Assembly (NCBI RefSeq): GCF_934202235.1
Contig: NZ_CAKPXS010000014.1
Span: 1-31,551, forward strand
Length of the DNA stretch: 31,551 nucleotides
Direction: 5' to 3'
DNA from: an uncultured Limosilactobacillus sp.
GTDB lineage: Bacteria; Bacillota; Bacilli; Lactobacillales; Lactobacillaceae
The notes beneath the pieces are model-generated. The model was not told the origin of the DNA, searched no databases, and saw only the letters and a program-made list of their open reading frames with translations. The position numbers were made by a program, and so were the translations under genes. Positions 1 to 7,366 of this stretch are shown here, piece after piece (the first letter of the stretch is position 1; every line of letters starts with the position of its first letter).

Positions 1-45
1 CAAAAAGAAGAACCGTTCGGAATTACAGCGAATTCCGAACGGTTC
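1..45 (-). terminator. Intrinsic terminator of the NCS2 permease gene
   Basis: A perfect 15-bp inverted repeat (10-24 against 31-45) encloses a 6-nt loop. Read on the minus strand, the stem is followed by a T-rich tract (complement of 1-9). The plus-strand side has no T-run, so it terminates minus-strand transcription from the permease gene about 50 bp upstream. Confidence 0.85.
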
Positions 46-94
46 ATTCATTATAAGGGACTTATGTCACAGCCCCTCTTTTTTGTGGGATAAC

Positions 95-1423
95 TTATTT
101 CGGCAGGACGTTGAGAATGTAGAGCATGATGATAAAGACAATGAACAAGCCCCACATCACCCCATTAACTTCCTTCTTTTTACCAGCGGCAATCAGCATG
201 AGCGGTGAGGTGAGAAAGCCAAATGCTAAGCCGTAAGAAATATTGTAGGTCAACGGCATGCCGATGATCGTGAGAAAACAAGGCAAGGCCACTTCAAATC
301 GCTCCCAGTGAATACCTTTCATTGCCGACACCATCAGGACACCAACGATAATCAGTGCTGGTGCAGTCACCTGGTCAGTGACTACCGTTAACAACGGTGA
401 AAATAGCATGCTGAAGGCAAAGAGAATGGCGACGACGAAGGCGGTTAACCCCGTACGGCCACCGACAGCAATGCCAGCCGATGATTCGACGTAGCAAGAA
501 GTAGGGGTCGTCCCCAGAACCGACCCAGCGAGCATCGATAAGGAGTCAGCCATTAATGCCTGACCAATCCGCGGGAGCTGGTCGTGTTTCATCAGTCCGG
601 CTTGCTGGGCGAGACCGACTAATGTTCCGGCAGTATCAAAAAAGGCTACTAGTAAGAAGACGAGCACCACTGCCCACATTTGTGGGTCACGCATGGTGGG
701 CAAGTAGCGAATGCCCACAGCAAAGGTCGGTTTGAGGCTTGGAGCAACGCTAATTAAACGTGATGGCAGCTTAATTAAACCGGTAAGCAAACCAATGATC
801 ATCGTTGACAGCATCCCGTAGAAAATGGCACCAGGAACCTGGCGAGCCATCAAGATACCAATGATCAAGAGGCCGCAGATGGTCAGCCAGGTGGTGGGGA
901 CAGTCAAACTGCCTAACGTCACGAGGGAAGCCTTACTGCCAACGACTAAGCCGCCTTCTTTGAGACCAACAAAGGCGATGAAGAGGCCAATACCGGACGC
1001 CATCGCTAATTTGAGGTCGTGGGGGATGGCATTAATCACAATTTCGCGGACCTTCATGAATGACAAGATGGTAAAGAGCACCGAGGCAACAAACACACCA
1101 GTCATGGCCTTTTGCCAGGGAATACCTAATGATAAAACGACCGAGTAGGTAAAAAAGGCGTTATCGGCAAGACCAGGAGCGATCGCCATCGGGTAGTTCG
1201 CGAGAAAGGCCATCAGCAGGCAGCCAATAATGGCGGCCAGTGCTGTCGCGGTGAAAACAGCCCCCTTGTTCATCCCGGCGGTGCCAAGGACAGACGGGTT
1301 GACAAAAAGAATGTAGGCCATTGAAACGAAAGTGGTTAAGCCGGCCACCGTTTCCTTACGGACCGAAGTGTGGTGAGTGCTTAGTTGAAAACGGCGGTCA
1401 AGCCATTCAGCAATTGTTTGCAT
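95..1423 (-). CDS. NCS2-family purine permease (AzgA/PbuG type)
   Basis: This is a 442-residue polytopic membrane protein of the nucleobase:cation symporter-2 family, AzgA/PbuG branch, which imports hypoxanthine, guanine or adenine with protons. The family signature TTFVSMAYILFVNP is near residue 30. A substrate-site segment APGLADNAFF lies at 82-91, and the helix FFDTAGTLVG and the loop CYVESSAGIAVGGRTG follow. Length matches the family. The ATG at 1423 follows a strong AGAGGAGA ribosome site. It is a single-gene unit with a terminator at 1-45. Two PurBox-like sequences upstream suggest control by PurR and so favour a purine substrate; which purine cannot be told. The 82-91 motif differs from the GMGLNAFF of the classical members. 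Confidence 0.9.
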   Translation of the reverse strand: MQTIAEWLDRRFQLSTHHTSVRKETVAGLTTFVSMAYILFVNPSVLGTAGMNKGAVFTATALAAIIGCLLMAFLANYPMAIAPGLADNAFFTYSVVLSLGIPWQKAMTGVFVASVLFTILSFMKVREIVINAIPHDLKLAMASGIGLFIAFVGLKEGGLVVGSKASLVTLGSLTVPTTWLTICGLLIIGILMARQVPGAIFYGMLSTMIIGLLTGLIKLPSRLISVAPSLKPTFAVGIRYLPTMRDPQMWAVVLVFLLVAFFDTAGTLVGLAQQAGLMKHDQLPRIGQALMADSLSMLAGSVLGTTPTSCYVESSAGIAVGGRTGLTAFVVAILFAFSMLFSPLLTVVTDQVTAPALIIVGVLMVSAMKGIHWERFEVALPCFLTIIGMPLTYNISYGLAFGFLTSPLMLIAAGKKKEVNGVMWGLFIVFIIMLYILNVLPK

Positions 1424-1453
1424 AGTAAATCTTCTCCTCTCAAATTGTTAACA

Positions 1454-1482
1454 ATAGTCGCACAATTAGGAGCAATTTTCAA
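1454..1482 (-). promoter_or_regulatory. Candidate promoter of the NCS2 permease gene
   Basis: On the minus strand, TTGAAA (1477-1482) is 17 nt from GACTAT (1454-1459), with TATTGT overlapping as an alternative -10. The -10 is weak, as expected for an activated promoter. The nearer PurBox-like site lies directly upstream. Confidence 0.4.
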
Positions 1483-1485
1483 TGG

Positions 1486-1498
1486 TTTATTCGTAAAT
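1486..1498 (-). promoter_or_regulatory. PurBox-like site 2 (proximal)
   Basis: The minus-strand ATTTACGAATAAA matches about 10 of 13 positions of the PurR box AWWWCCGAACWWT known from Lactococcus and Bacillus. It adjoins the -35 of the permease promoter, an activator position. Confidence 0.4.
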
Positions 1499-1527
1499 GG
1501 CGGATATTTTAACCACAATATTATTCA

Positions 1528-1540
1528 ATTGTTCGAAAAT
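1528..1540 (-). promoter_or_regulatory. PurBox-like site 1 (distal)
   Basis: The minus-strand ATTTTCGAACAAT matches 12 of 13 positions of the PurR box AWWWCCGAACWWT. It lies 42 bp, about four helical turns, upstream of the second site, in the same orientation. It overlaps the tail of the mleP terminator. Confidence 0.55.
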
Positions 1541-1568
1541 AAAAAGCTGTCGTCACTGACGACAGCTT
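1537..1568 (-). terminator. Intrinsic terminator of the mleS-mleP operon
   Basis: An 11-bp inverted repeat (1544-1554 against 1558-1568) with a 3-nt loop is followed on the minus strand by TTTTTATTTT. It starts 9 bp after the mleP stop codon. Confidence 0.9.
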
Positions 1569-1577
1569 CATAATGAA

Positions 1578-2546
1578 TTAAACAAATTGGAGGATGGCCA
1601 TTAAAATTGGCACAACAACGACGAACAAGACGGTACTCATCACCACGACGTCGGTCGCATACTTCACGTCACCGTGGGCTTCAGCACCCAGGATCGGGAG
1701 GACGGCCAACATCGGGGTGGCCGATTGAACAACGAGGGTTTGCCGCATTAAGCTCGGGAGGCTGATTCCCAGTGACCCAGCACCAAGCTTAATCAGGATG
1801 ATCAAGACCAGCGGTGAAATGACAAACCGACCGATCAGTGCCAGGACTGAGTCGCGTTCGAAGTGGAAGTTGTTCAACCCGGCATCACAGAGAACGATCC
1901 CGATATAGATTAGTGACAGTGGGGTAACGAGGCTCCCGACATAGCCCAGCGTCTGACCGAGAAAGTTTGGTACCGGGATTCCCAGCAACAGCCAGATGAT
2001 GGAGAAAATAAAACCAACTAGCGGCATCGGCAAAAGTTTCTTCCAGTTGAGTTCGCGTTTTTCACTTTGCCCATTACTGGTGGGATCATCATTTTGGATC
2101 AGGAAGACCCCAAAGGCCCAGGTGGAGACGGTGTTGACGATGTAATAAATCAGAAAATAGGACATTGCCTTGGACCCAAAGAGGGCGTTGTTTAAGGGCA
2201 TTCCGATAAAGATGGTATTGGCGTTAGCCACGGCGTTGATGAAGATTCCTCGCCGGCCTTTCCGGATATGGAAGAGCTTCACTGCCGCGAAGGCAAAGAG
2301 GTAGCTAATAATAACGGCTAGTGCCGGGAAAATAATCCCAACACCGAGGCCGGCCAGCTTATCTCTAGTCAGGTACTTCATCACGCTCATGAAAATTGAC
2401 GCTGGCAGGGCAATTTTAGTAATTAACGAGGCAATGTTGGAGCCAAAGGTGTCACCAAACCAGCCGTTGCGGCGGAGAAGATAGCCTAACGCCATGATGA
2501 GGACGATTTCAACAACACTTGAGACAGAAGTCAGAAAAACAGTCAT
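1578..2546 (-). CDS. mleP: AEC-family malate permease
   Basis: A 322-residue membrane protein of the auxin efflux carrier (AEC) family, with about ten hydrophobic helices in two blocks around a central polar loop near residues 155-165 (NDDPTSNGQSEKRE). Malolactic permeases of Oenococcus and Lactococcus (MleP) belong to this family. They move L-malate in or exchange it for lactate, which generates proton-motive force. The gene starts 27 bp after mleS on the same strand, with no terminator between, and has a good AAAGGAG ribosome site before the ATG at 2546. The family call is firm; the malate substrate is inferred from the operon with mleS. Lactate or another organic acid is possible. Confidence 0.85.
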   Translation of the reverse strand: MTVFLTSVSSVVEIVLIMALGYLLRRNGWFGDTFGSNIASLITKIALPASIFMSVMKYLTRDKLAGLGVGIIFPALAVIISYLFAFAAVKLFHIRKGRRGIFINAVANANTIFIGMPLNNALFGSKAMSYFLIYYIVNTVSTWAFGVFLIQNDDPTSNGQSEKRELNWKKLLPMPLVGFIFSIIWLLLGIPVPNFLGQTLGYVGSLVTPLSLIYIGIVLCDAGLNNFHFERDSVLALIGRFVISPLVLIILIKLGAGSLGISLPSLMRQTLVVQSATPMLAVLPILGAEAHGDVKYATDVVVMSTVLFVVVVPILMAILQFV

Positions 2547-2573
2547 GTAGTTAACAGCTCCTTTCGCTTTTGA

Positions 2574-4199
2574 CTAGTAACGGGGAACCCACTTCAGGGC
2601 AGCAACGGCTTGCTTGGCGTCAGTGATGCCGTCACCTGCCAGGCCCTGGTCAATTGCTGACTGGGCGACAACCGCTGCGACCTTGGTCGAGAATTCTTCC
2701 AGCTTGGCAACTGGTGGCAAAACAGCGGCTCCCGGTTGGTCAGGATCGACAATTCCTCCCAGGGCGTGAGCGGCAGCGGCCAGCATTTGATCGTTGACGA
2801 CCTTGGCGTGAGCTGCAATCGCCCCAAAACCGACACCAGGGTAAACCAGGGCGTTATTTGCCTGGCCGATGGTATAGGTCGTCCCCTTGTAGTTCACATC
2901 GTCAACCGGAATCCCGGTAGCGGTGAGAACGCGACCATCAGTCCACTTGAGCAGGTCGGCTGGCATTGCTTCAATGAGTTTCGTGGGGTTGGAAATTGGG
3001 AAAATGATTGGCCGGTCAGTGTGAGCGGCCATTTCCTTAACGACCTCTTCGGAGAAGGCACCCGGCTGTTTGGAAGTACCAATCATCACCGTCGGGTGGA
3101 CAGCTTTGACGATGCTCAACAGGTCAGTTAGTTCATCAGCATTGCTAAACTCGCCACGCGAACGGGTAAATTGTTGCTGCTCAGGAGTCAGCCCTTCAGT
3201 ATCGTTAAAGAGTAGTCCCTGAACATCGACGAGGTAGAAGTGTTTCTTCGCTTCTGCTGGAGCAACGCCCTGACGAACCATTTCGTCAAAAAGCATTTTG
3301 GCAATGCCCATCCCGGCGGTACCGGCACCAAAGGTCAGAAACTTTTGGTCGGCAAGCTTTTCCTTACTAATGTTCAATGCTCCCAAGACACCAGCTAAGG
3401 CGATGATCCCCGTCCCTTGAACATCGTCATTGAAGACCGGCATATCGTCTTTGTATTTATTTAAAATGACCGTTGCATTATCCCGGCCAAAGTCTTCAAA
3501 GTGAAGCAGAGCCTTTGGGAAGAGTTTGCGCGCGGCATGAACGAAGGCGTCTACTAGCTGGTAGTACTGACTGCCAGTAACACGTTCGTGCTTTTCGCCA
3601 AGGTAAGACGGGTTAGCTAACAATTGCTGGTTGTTCGTCCCGGCATCTAGTGAAACGGCGAGTACTTGTGACGGGTCAATGCCGGCAGCGGCAGTGTAGA
3701 CCATCAACTTACCGACGGAAATATCGGCCCCGTTAACACCCCAGTCACCGATGCCGAGGATTCCCTCGCCGTCAGTGACAACGATGAGGCGGATGTCCCG
3801 ACCATCTGCAGCATTCTTTAGCCCCTCTTCAACCTGGTCGATGTGGTCCACTGAGAGGAAAGCGGCTTGTTGGGGCTGCACAAAGATATCACTGTAATTC
3901 TCAATTGCATCTGCGATGACTGGGTCGTAGACAATCGGCATTAATTCCACGATATGTTGGCCCATTAAGTAGAAGAAGAGGGTGCGGTTAGTATTAAAAA
4001 TTTCCATCAGGAATTGGCGTTGCGGCAGGCCCACTGGTTTAGTTTTGAACTGGGCGTAAGTTTGTTCTGCTTGCTCCTGAAGTGTTTGGACCTTTGCCGG
4101 GAGACTGCCAACTAGCCCTAACTGTTGACGTTCATCATCAGTAAAGCCAGTTCCCTTATTGAGGTAGGGGTTGTTTAAAATATCCATTGCTTTGGTCAT
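2574..4199 (-). CDS. mleS: Malolactic enzyme (NAD- and Mn-dependent)
   Basis: This enzyme decarboxylates L-malate to L-lactate and CO2 with bound NAD+ and Mn2+. At 541 residues it has the usual family length. Visible features include the N-terminal NNPYLNKGTGFT, the VYDP tyrosine at 91, a malic-enzyme lysine at 164 (VGKLMVYTAAAGI), the metal ligands EDFG (235-238) and FNDDVQGTG (256-264), and an NAD-binding GAGTAG (291-296). It resembles lactococcal MleS closely along its length rather than ordinary malic enzymes. I chose the ATG at 4199 because AAAGGAAGG lies just upstream; an in-frame TTG at 4220 would put the ribosome site inside the gene. First gene of mleS-mleP, divergent from mleR. Confidence 0.95.
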   Translation of the reverse strand: MTKAMDILNNPYLNKGTGFTDDERQQLGLVGSLPAKVQTLQEQAEQTYAQFKTKPVGLPQRQFLMEIFNTNRTLFFYLMGQHIVELMPIVYDPVIADAIENYSDIFVQPQQAAFLSVDHIDQVEEGLKNAADGRDIRLIVVTDGEGILGIGDWGVNGADISVGKLMVYTAAAGIDPSQVLAVSLDAGTNNQQLLANPSYLGEKHERVTGSQYYQLVDAFVHAARKLFPKALLHFEDFGRDNATVILNKYKDDMPVFNDDVQGTGIIALAGVLGALNISKEKLADQKFLTFGAGTAGMGIAKMLFDEMVRQGVAPAEAKKHFYLVDVQGLLFNDTEGLTPEQQQFTRSRGEFSNADELTDLLSIVKAVHPTVMIGTSKQPGAFSEEVVKEMAAHTDRPIIFPISNPTKLIEAMPADLLKWTDGRVLTATGIPVDDVNYKGTTYTIGQANNALVYPGVGFGAIAAHAKVVNDQMLAAAAHALGGIVDPDQPGAAVLPPVAKLEEFSTKVAAVVAQSAIDQGLAGDGITDAKQAVAALKWVPRY

Positions 4200-4231
4200 C
4201 GTTATTAACCTTCCTTTCAAATTTCGCGGTC

Positions 4232-4261
4232 AGTATAACAAGGAGCCTTAAAAATAGTCAA
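4232..4261 (-). promoter_or_regulatory. Promoter of mleS-mleP
   Basis: The minus strand has TTGACT (4256-4261), 18 nt, then TATACT (4232-4237), about 30 bp before the mleS start. It is a good sigma-A promoter. Confidence 0.65.
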
Positions 4262-4276
4262 ATTGCTAAGAAGTGA

Positions 4277-4289
4277 TAAAATATTTTTA
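4277..4289. promoter_or_regulatory. LysR-type T-N11-A operator between mleS and mleR
   Basis: TAAAATATTTTTA is a T-N11-A near-palindrome, the usual core of LysR-family sites. Its centre is roughly 58 bp upstream of the predicted mleS transcription start, a typical activator position, and about 43 bp before the mleR start codon. It would suit MleR activating mleS and repressing itself. Confidence 0.55.
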
Positions 4290-4325
4290 TATGAGATGAA
4301 AATACCTTGATAGGACGGCGTTGAT

Positions 4326-5198
4326 ATGAATATCAAAGATTTGAAATACTTTCACCAATTGGCCAGTCACCAAAATTTTTCACAGGTAGCTGACTTCTTT
4401 CACGTCAGTCAGCCGACAATTACGATGGCTATTAAACGGCTGGAAGAGGAGTATGGGGTGCCGCTGCTGATTAGGAATCGCTCGCACCAGGCGTTAGAAT
4501 TGACCAGTTTTGGCCGGCAGTTCGACCGTCATGTTGCGACCGTCCTCCATGAGCTTAACCTGGCCAGCAAGGAGGCACAATATGAGCGTCAAGAACAAGT
4601 CCGGTTTGGCCTACCGCCAATTATCGGTAGCTATTACTTTCCGTCACTAGTTCCTCAACTGTTGCAACGTCATCTCCTGACGCGCATGAAAATTGTCGAG
4701 CAGGGGTCCAACGAGGTCTTGCGCCAGCTCCAACACGGCGATGTTGAATTAGCATTACTGGGTTCACTAGCGCCACTGTCTTACCAGCGGCTAGTGTCGT
4801 CAACAATTGCCACGATGCCTTTTGGAATCCTGGTCTCACCGAAGAACCCTCTTGCCCAAAAACGGCAGGGGGTCTATTTCAAGGACTTGGCTGGTCAGTC
4901 GTTCATTGGACTAAATGAACGGTTTATTCATAACCAGGCCTTCCACCAGGTATCACGCGCGTCACACCTCCGTCCACAGGTGATTTACCGGACTGCCGAT
5001 GTTCACGTTTTGGCGGCGCTCGTTGCTGAAAACATTGGGATTGCCTTTCTTACGTCCCTGGCTGCGCATATCAATCCTGATGTCGTCTTCCTCCCCCTGC
5101 TGGACGAACAACAGCCACTGTTTTACATTTCAAAGGTGCGCCGCCGCTCAACGGTCCTGGAAGGCTATAAGCAGGAACTATGGAACCAGCTGGGCTAA
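4326..5198 (+). CDS. mleR: LysR-family regulator of malolactic genes
   Basis: A 290-residue LysR-type transcription factor. It has an N-terminal winged helix-turn-helix at about 1-60, with DLKYFHQLASHQNFSQVADF and the recognition segment VSQPTITMAIKRLEEE. A periplasmic-binding-like effector domain covers about 88-290. It is transcribed away from mleS-mleP, the arrangement in known malolactic loci, where MleR responds to malate and activates the operon. The effector is inferred from position only. The ATG at 4326 has a weak AGGACGG ribosome site. No terminator is evident before the ireB promoter. Confidence 0.85.
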   Translation: MNIKDLKYFHQLASHQNFSQVADFFHVSQPTITMAIKRLEEEYGVPLLIRNRSHQALELTSFGRQFDRHVATVLHELNLASKEAQYERQEQVRFGLPPIIGSYYFPSLVPQLLQRHLLTRMKIVEQGSNEVLRQLQHGDVELALLGSLAPLSYQRLVSSTIATMPFGILVSPKNPLAQKRQGVYFKDLAGQSFIGLNERFIHNQAFHQVSRASHLRPQVIYRTADVHVLAALVAENIGIAFLTSLAAHINPDVVFLPLLDEQQPLFYISKVRRRSTVLEGYKQELWNQLG

Positions 5199-5230
5199 TA
5201 TTAAATGATGGTTACAAGCGGCCAGATTAA

Positions 5231-5259
5231 TTGTTGTTTGTCAGGCGGTATAGTACAAT
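5231..5259 (+). promoter_or_regulatory. Promoter of ireB-ruvX-yrzB
   Basis: TTGTTG (5231-5236) and TACAAT (5254-5259) are separated by 17 nt. Transcription would start about 30 bp before the ireB start codon. Confidence 0.6.
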
Positions 5260-5296
5260 GAGCGGTGGTATTAATGTCACGGGAGGTGCAATCAGA

Positions 5297-5566
5297 ATGT
5301 CAGTTAATAACGATGAAACAATGTTTTTTGACTTCGGCAAGGGACACGAGAAAACCATCCAGCAAACCCTGAAGACAGTTTACGCGGCGCTCCAGGAGAA
5401 AGGGTACAACCCGATTAACCAAATTGTTGGTTACCTCTTGTCAGGAGATCCGGCTTATATTCCGCGGCTCAATAATGCCCGTAACCTCATTCGGGAACAC
5501 GAACGCGACGAAATTATCGAAGAGCTGGTCCGTTTTTACCTCAAAGAAAACGGGGAGAGTAAGTAA
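5297..5566 (+). CDS. ireB: IreB family regulatory phosphoprotein (UPF0297)
   Basis: An 89-residue protein of the UPF0297/IreB family. In Enterococcus faecalis, IreB is a substrate of the Ser/Thr kinase IreK and dampens cephalosporin resistance. The conserved segments FDFGKGHEKTIQQTL, YNPINQIVGYLLSGDPAYI and NARNLIREHERDEIIEELV are present, as is a threonine at position 8, near where the enterococcal protein is phosphorylated. I chose the ATG at 5297 because GGGAGGTG lies 8 bp upstream; a longer in-frame opening at 5231 covers the promoter. The stop abuts the ruvX start. In many relatives alaS precedes this gene; here mleR does. Confidence 0.92.
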   Translation: MSVNNDETMFFDFGKGHEKTIQQTLKTVYAALQEKGYNPINQIVGYLLSGDPAYIPRLNNARNLIREHERDEIIEELVRFYLKENGESK

Positions 5567-6010
5567 ATGCGTTTGATGGGATTGGATGTTGGTTCTAAGA
5601 CGGTTGGGGTTGCCTTTTCTGACCCACTGGGGTGGACTGCGCAAGCCGAAGAAATTATTCCGATCGACGAAGACCAGGAAGTCTTTGGCATCGACCGGGT
5701 TGCGGAACTGGTTGATCGCGAACAGGTTGTTGGTTTTGTGGTCGGCCTGCCAAAGAACATGAATAATACCGAGGGGCCACGGGTGGACGCCTCCAAGCAC
5801 TATGGTGAACTGCTGAAAAAAAGGTTTCCGCAAATTCCCGTGGACTTTCAAGACGAACGGCTAACGACCGTTGAAGCTCACCGGATGCTAGTTGAAGAGG
5901 CTGACATCTCGCGGGCAAAACAAAAAAAGGTGATCGACGAACTGGCAGCGAGCCTGATTTTGCAAAATTACCTGGACCGCCACGGAAAGTTGACCCAGAA
6001 ACTGAGGTAA
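5567..6010 (+). CDS. ruvX: Putative pre-16S rRNA nuclease / Holliday junction resolvase
   Basis: A 147-residue YqgF/RuvX protein with an RNase H-like fold. E. coli YqgF matures the 5' end of 16S rRNA, and the family was first proposed to resolve Holliday junctions. The three active-site acidic positions are visible: D7 in GLDVGSKTVGVAFSD, the glutamate of DERLT (96-100) and D124 in IDELAASLILQNYL. The ATG directly follows the ireB stop, so translation is coupled; its ribosome site GGGGAGAG lies inside ireB. The ireB-ruvX-yrzB order is conserved in Firmicutes. Confidence 0.95.
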   Translation: MRLMGLDVGSKTVGVAFSDPLGWTAQAEEIIPIDEDQEVFGIDRVAELVDREQVVGFVVGLPKNMNNTEGPRVDASKHYGELLKKRFPQIPVDFQDERLTTVEAHRMLVEEADISRAKQKKVIDELAASLILQNYLDRHGKLTQKLR

Positions 6011-6013
6011 ATT

Positions 6014-6319
6014 ATGAGTAAGGAACAATCTTCACACTACGATGGCGAGGTTTTTACACTCGTTGATGAACAAGGGAATGAAGAGCTATATAAGGAGGCC
6101 CTTCGTTTTCAAGCCGACTCGAACCATAAGTGGTACATTGTCCTGTATCCACTAGATGAAGAAAATAGCGACGAGGTGAGCCTCCAGGCGTTCTCGTTTA
6201 CCGATCACGGCGACGGGGATGACATTGACCTGCTTCCGATCGACAACGATGCCGAATGGGAAATGGTACAGGAAGTTATCAATACCTTCATTGATGATGA
6301 TGGTAACTTTAACGCCTAA
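6014..6319 (+). CDS. yrzB: DUF1292 family protein (YrzB-like)
   Basis: A 101-residue, strongly acidic soluble protein of the DUF1292 family. The pattern FTLVDEQGNEELYKEALRF, KWYIVLYPLDEE and WEMVQEVINTF is typical. Its function is unknown. It starts 3 bp after ruvX in the conserved ireB-ruvX-yrzB unit and ends at a strong terminator. The family assignment is secure. Confidence 0.9.
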   Translation: MSKEQSSHYDGEVFTLVDEQGNEELYKEALRFQADSNHKWYIVLYPLDEENSDEVSLQAFSFTDHGDGDDIDLLPIDNDAEWEMVQEVINTFIDDDGNFNA

Positions 6320-6321
6320 AG

Positions 6322-6354
6322 AAAAGCTCCTGACAATTTGTCAGGAGCTTTTTG
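6322..6354. terminator. Bidirectional terminator between yrzB and rnhC
   Basis: A stem of about 13 bp, AAAAGCTCCTGAC with its complement, has T-runs on both strands. It sits between the convergent yrzB and rnhC and can serve both. Confidence 0.92.
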
Positions 6355-6361
6355 GTGCAAT

Positions 6362-7276
6362 TTAGCGTTCAGCTAGCTGCTGGGCTTTGTCGGTATTGGC
6401 AAAGTGGAGCTTAGCAAAATCACGGAGCTGATACCCCCGCCGGATGAGTTTGGCTGCCACTTCGTCGACGAGGTGGTTAGCGCCAATTGGTAGGGTCATG
6501 CCAGCTTGTTCTGAGAGCTGGTCCATCATTTTTAATGAGTAGGCCCGGGCCACCACGGAAGCGGCCGCGACTGCTACGTGGGCCTGCTCACCCTTGACGC
6601 GGAAGTAGACGTGGTCCCGAACAATCACCGGTTGGCCCTGCAGGTGACGAAAGTAGGTACGTGGTTGCTCAAACTGGTCAATGAGGATTGCGGCGGGGAC
6701 TTGCGGCTTTAGCTGATTCAGGACTTTGCTCAGGGCCAGGTTGTGGCAGAGTGCCTTTAACGCCGCCTGGGAGCGCCCCTTGATTTTATCGTTGTAGATC
6801 CGGGGGTTGAGGTTGACAATATGGTAGGGACAGGTTGCCATAATTTTTTTCGCCAACTTGATAATCTCGGGATCGGTCAGCGTTTTGGAATCACGGACGC
6901 CTAGTTGAGTAATTGGTTCAACTTGGTTGGCGGCGACGTAAACGGCAGCGACCGTTAAGGGGCCAAAATAAGATCCTGTCCCCACTTCGTCACTACCGAG
7001 CACGCTCCAGGAAGAGAAACCAGCTGGCAAGTCAGTAGGCTGTTGGCGATTAGCTCGCTGTTTGGCACTAACGGACTGTGTCGTGCCCCACCGCTGGACC
7101 TCGTCGGCAGCGGCGACCCCTTGAAACATTACTTTTTTGGACTTGGTGTATCCGGTCACAACCACCCGGCTGCCCTTCATCCGAAAGGCAGCGCCAGCGG
7201 GCAGGTGAGTATTGGTTGAATACACTTTTTTCATCCGCTCAAAGGTCGCGGAATCAACTTTCATTACTTTTTGCAT
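6362..7276 (-). CDS. rnhC: Ribonuclease HIII
   Basis: A 304-residue RNase HIII, which cleaves the RNA strand of RNA:DNA hybrids. The N-terminal substrate-binding domain (about 1-80) is followed by the catalytic domain with GSDEVGTGSYFGP (D96, E97) and ILIDQFEQP (D200). The GTGSYFGP form distinguishes HIII from RNase HII. AAAGGAG lies 7 bp before the ATG at 7276. It is divergent from cvpA-mutS2, a common arrangement in lactobacilli and Bacillus. No promoter for it was clear in the 90-bp gap. Confidence 0.95.
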   Translation of the reverse strand: MQKVMKVDSATFERMKKVYSTNTHLPAGAAFRMKGSRVVVTGYTKSKKVMFQGVAAADEVQRWGTTQSVSAKQRANRQQPTDLPAGFSSWSVLGSDEVGTGSYFGPLTVAAVYVAANQVEPITQLGVRDSKTLTDPEIIKLAKKIMATCPYHIVNLNPRIYNDKIKGRSQAALKALCHNLALSKVLNQLKPQVPAAILIDQFEQPRTYFRHLQGQPVIVRDHVYFRVKGEQAHVAVAAASVVARAYSLKMMDQLSEQAGMTLPIGANHLVDEVAAKLIRRGYQLRDFAKLHFANTDKAQQLAER

Positions 7277-7303
7277 GCTCAGACTCCTTTGTTACCCATA
7301 AGG

Positions 7304-7333
7304 TTAGCAAAACTAGGCGGTGAATGCTAGAAT
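7304..7333 (+). promoter_or_regulatory. Promoter of cvpA-mutS2
   Basis: TTAGCA (7304-7309) and TAGAAT (7328-7333) are 18 nt apart, 33 bp before the cvpA start. Confidence 0.5.
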
Positions 7334-7366
7334 ACGACCTAGATTAATGAAGAGGAACGTGAAGCA

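Noticed and set aside
1385..1573. 62-codon plus-strand opening between the NCS2 and mleP genes
   Set aside because: It covers promoter, PurBox-like sites and a terminator, has no ribosome site and resembles no protein.
1441..1577. Purine riboswitch ahead of the NCS2 permease
   Set aside because: No three-way junction with the conserved purine aptamer loops can be drawn; the PurBox pair explains the region better.
2736..3131. 131-codon plus-strand opening inside mleS
   Set aside because: It is the antisense shadow of a conserved enzyme, without ribosome site or promoter.
5441..5851. 136-codon minus-strand opening across ireB and ruvX
   Set aside because: Both opposite genes are well conserved; no ribosome site or family match.
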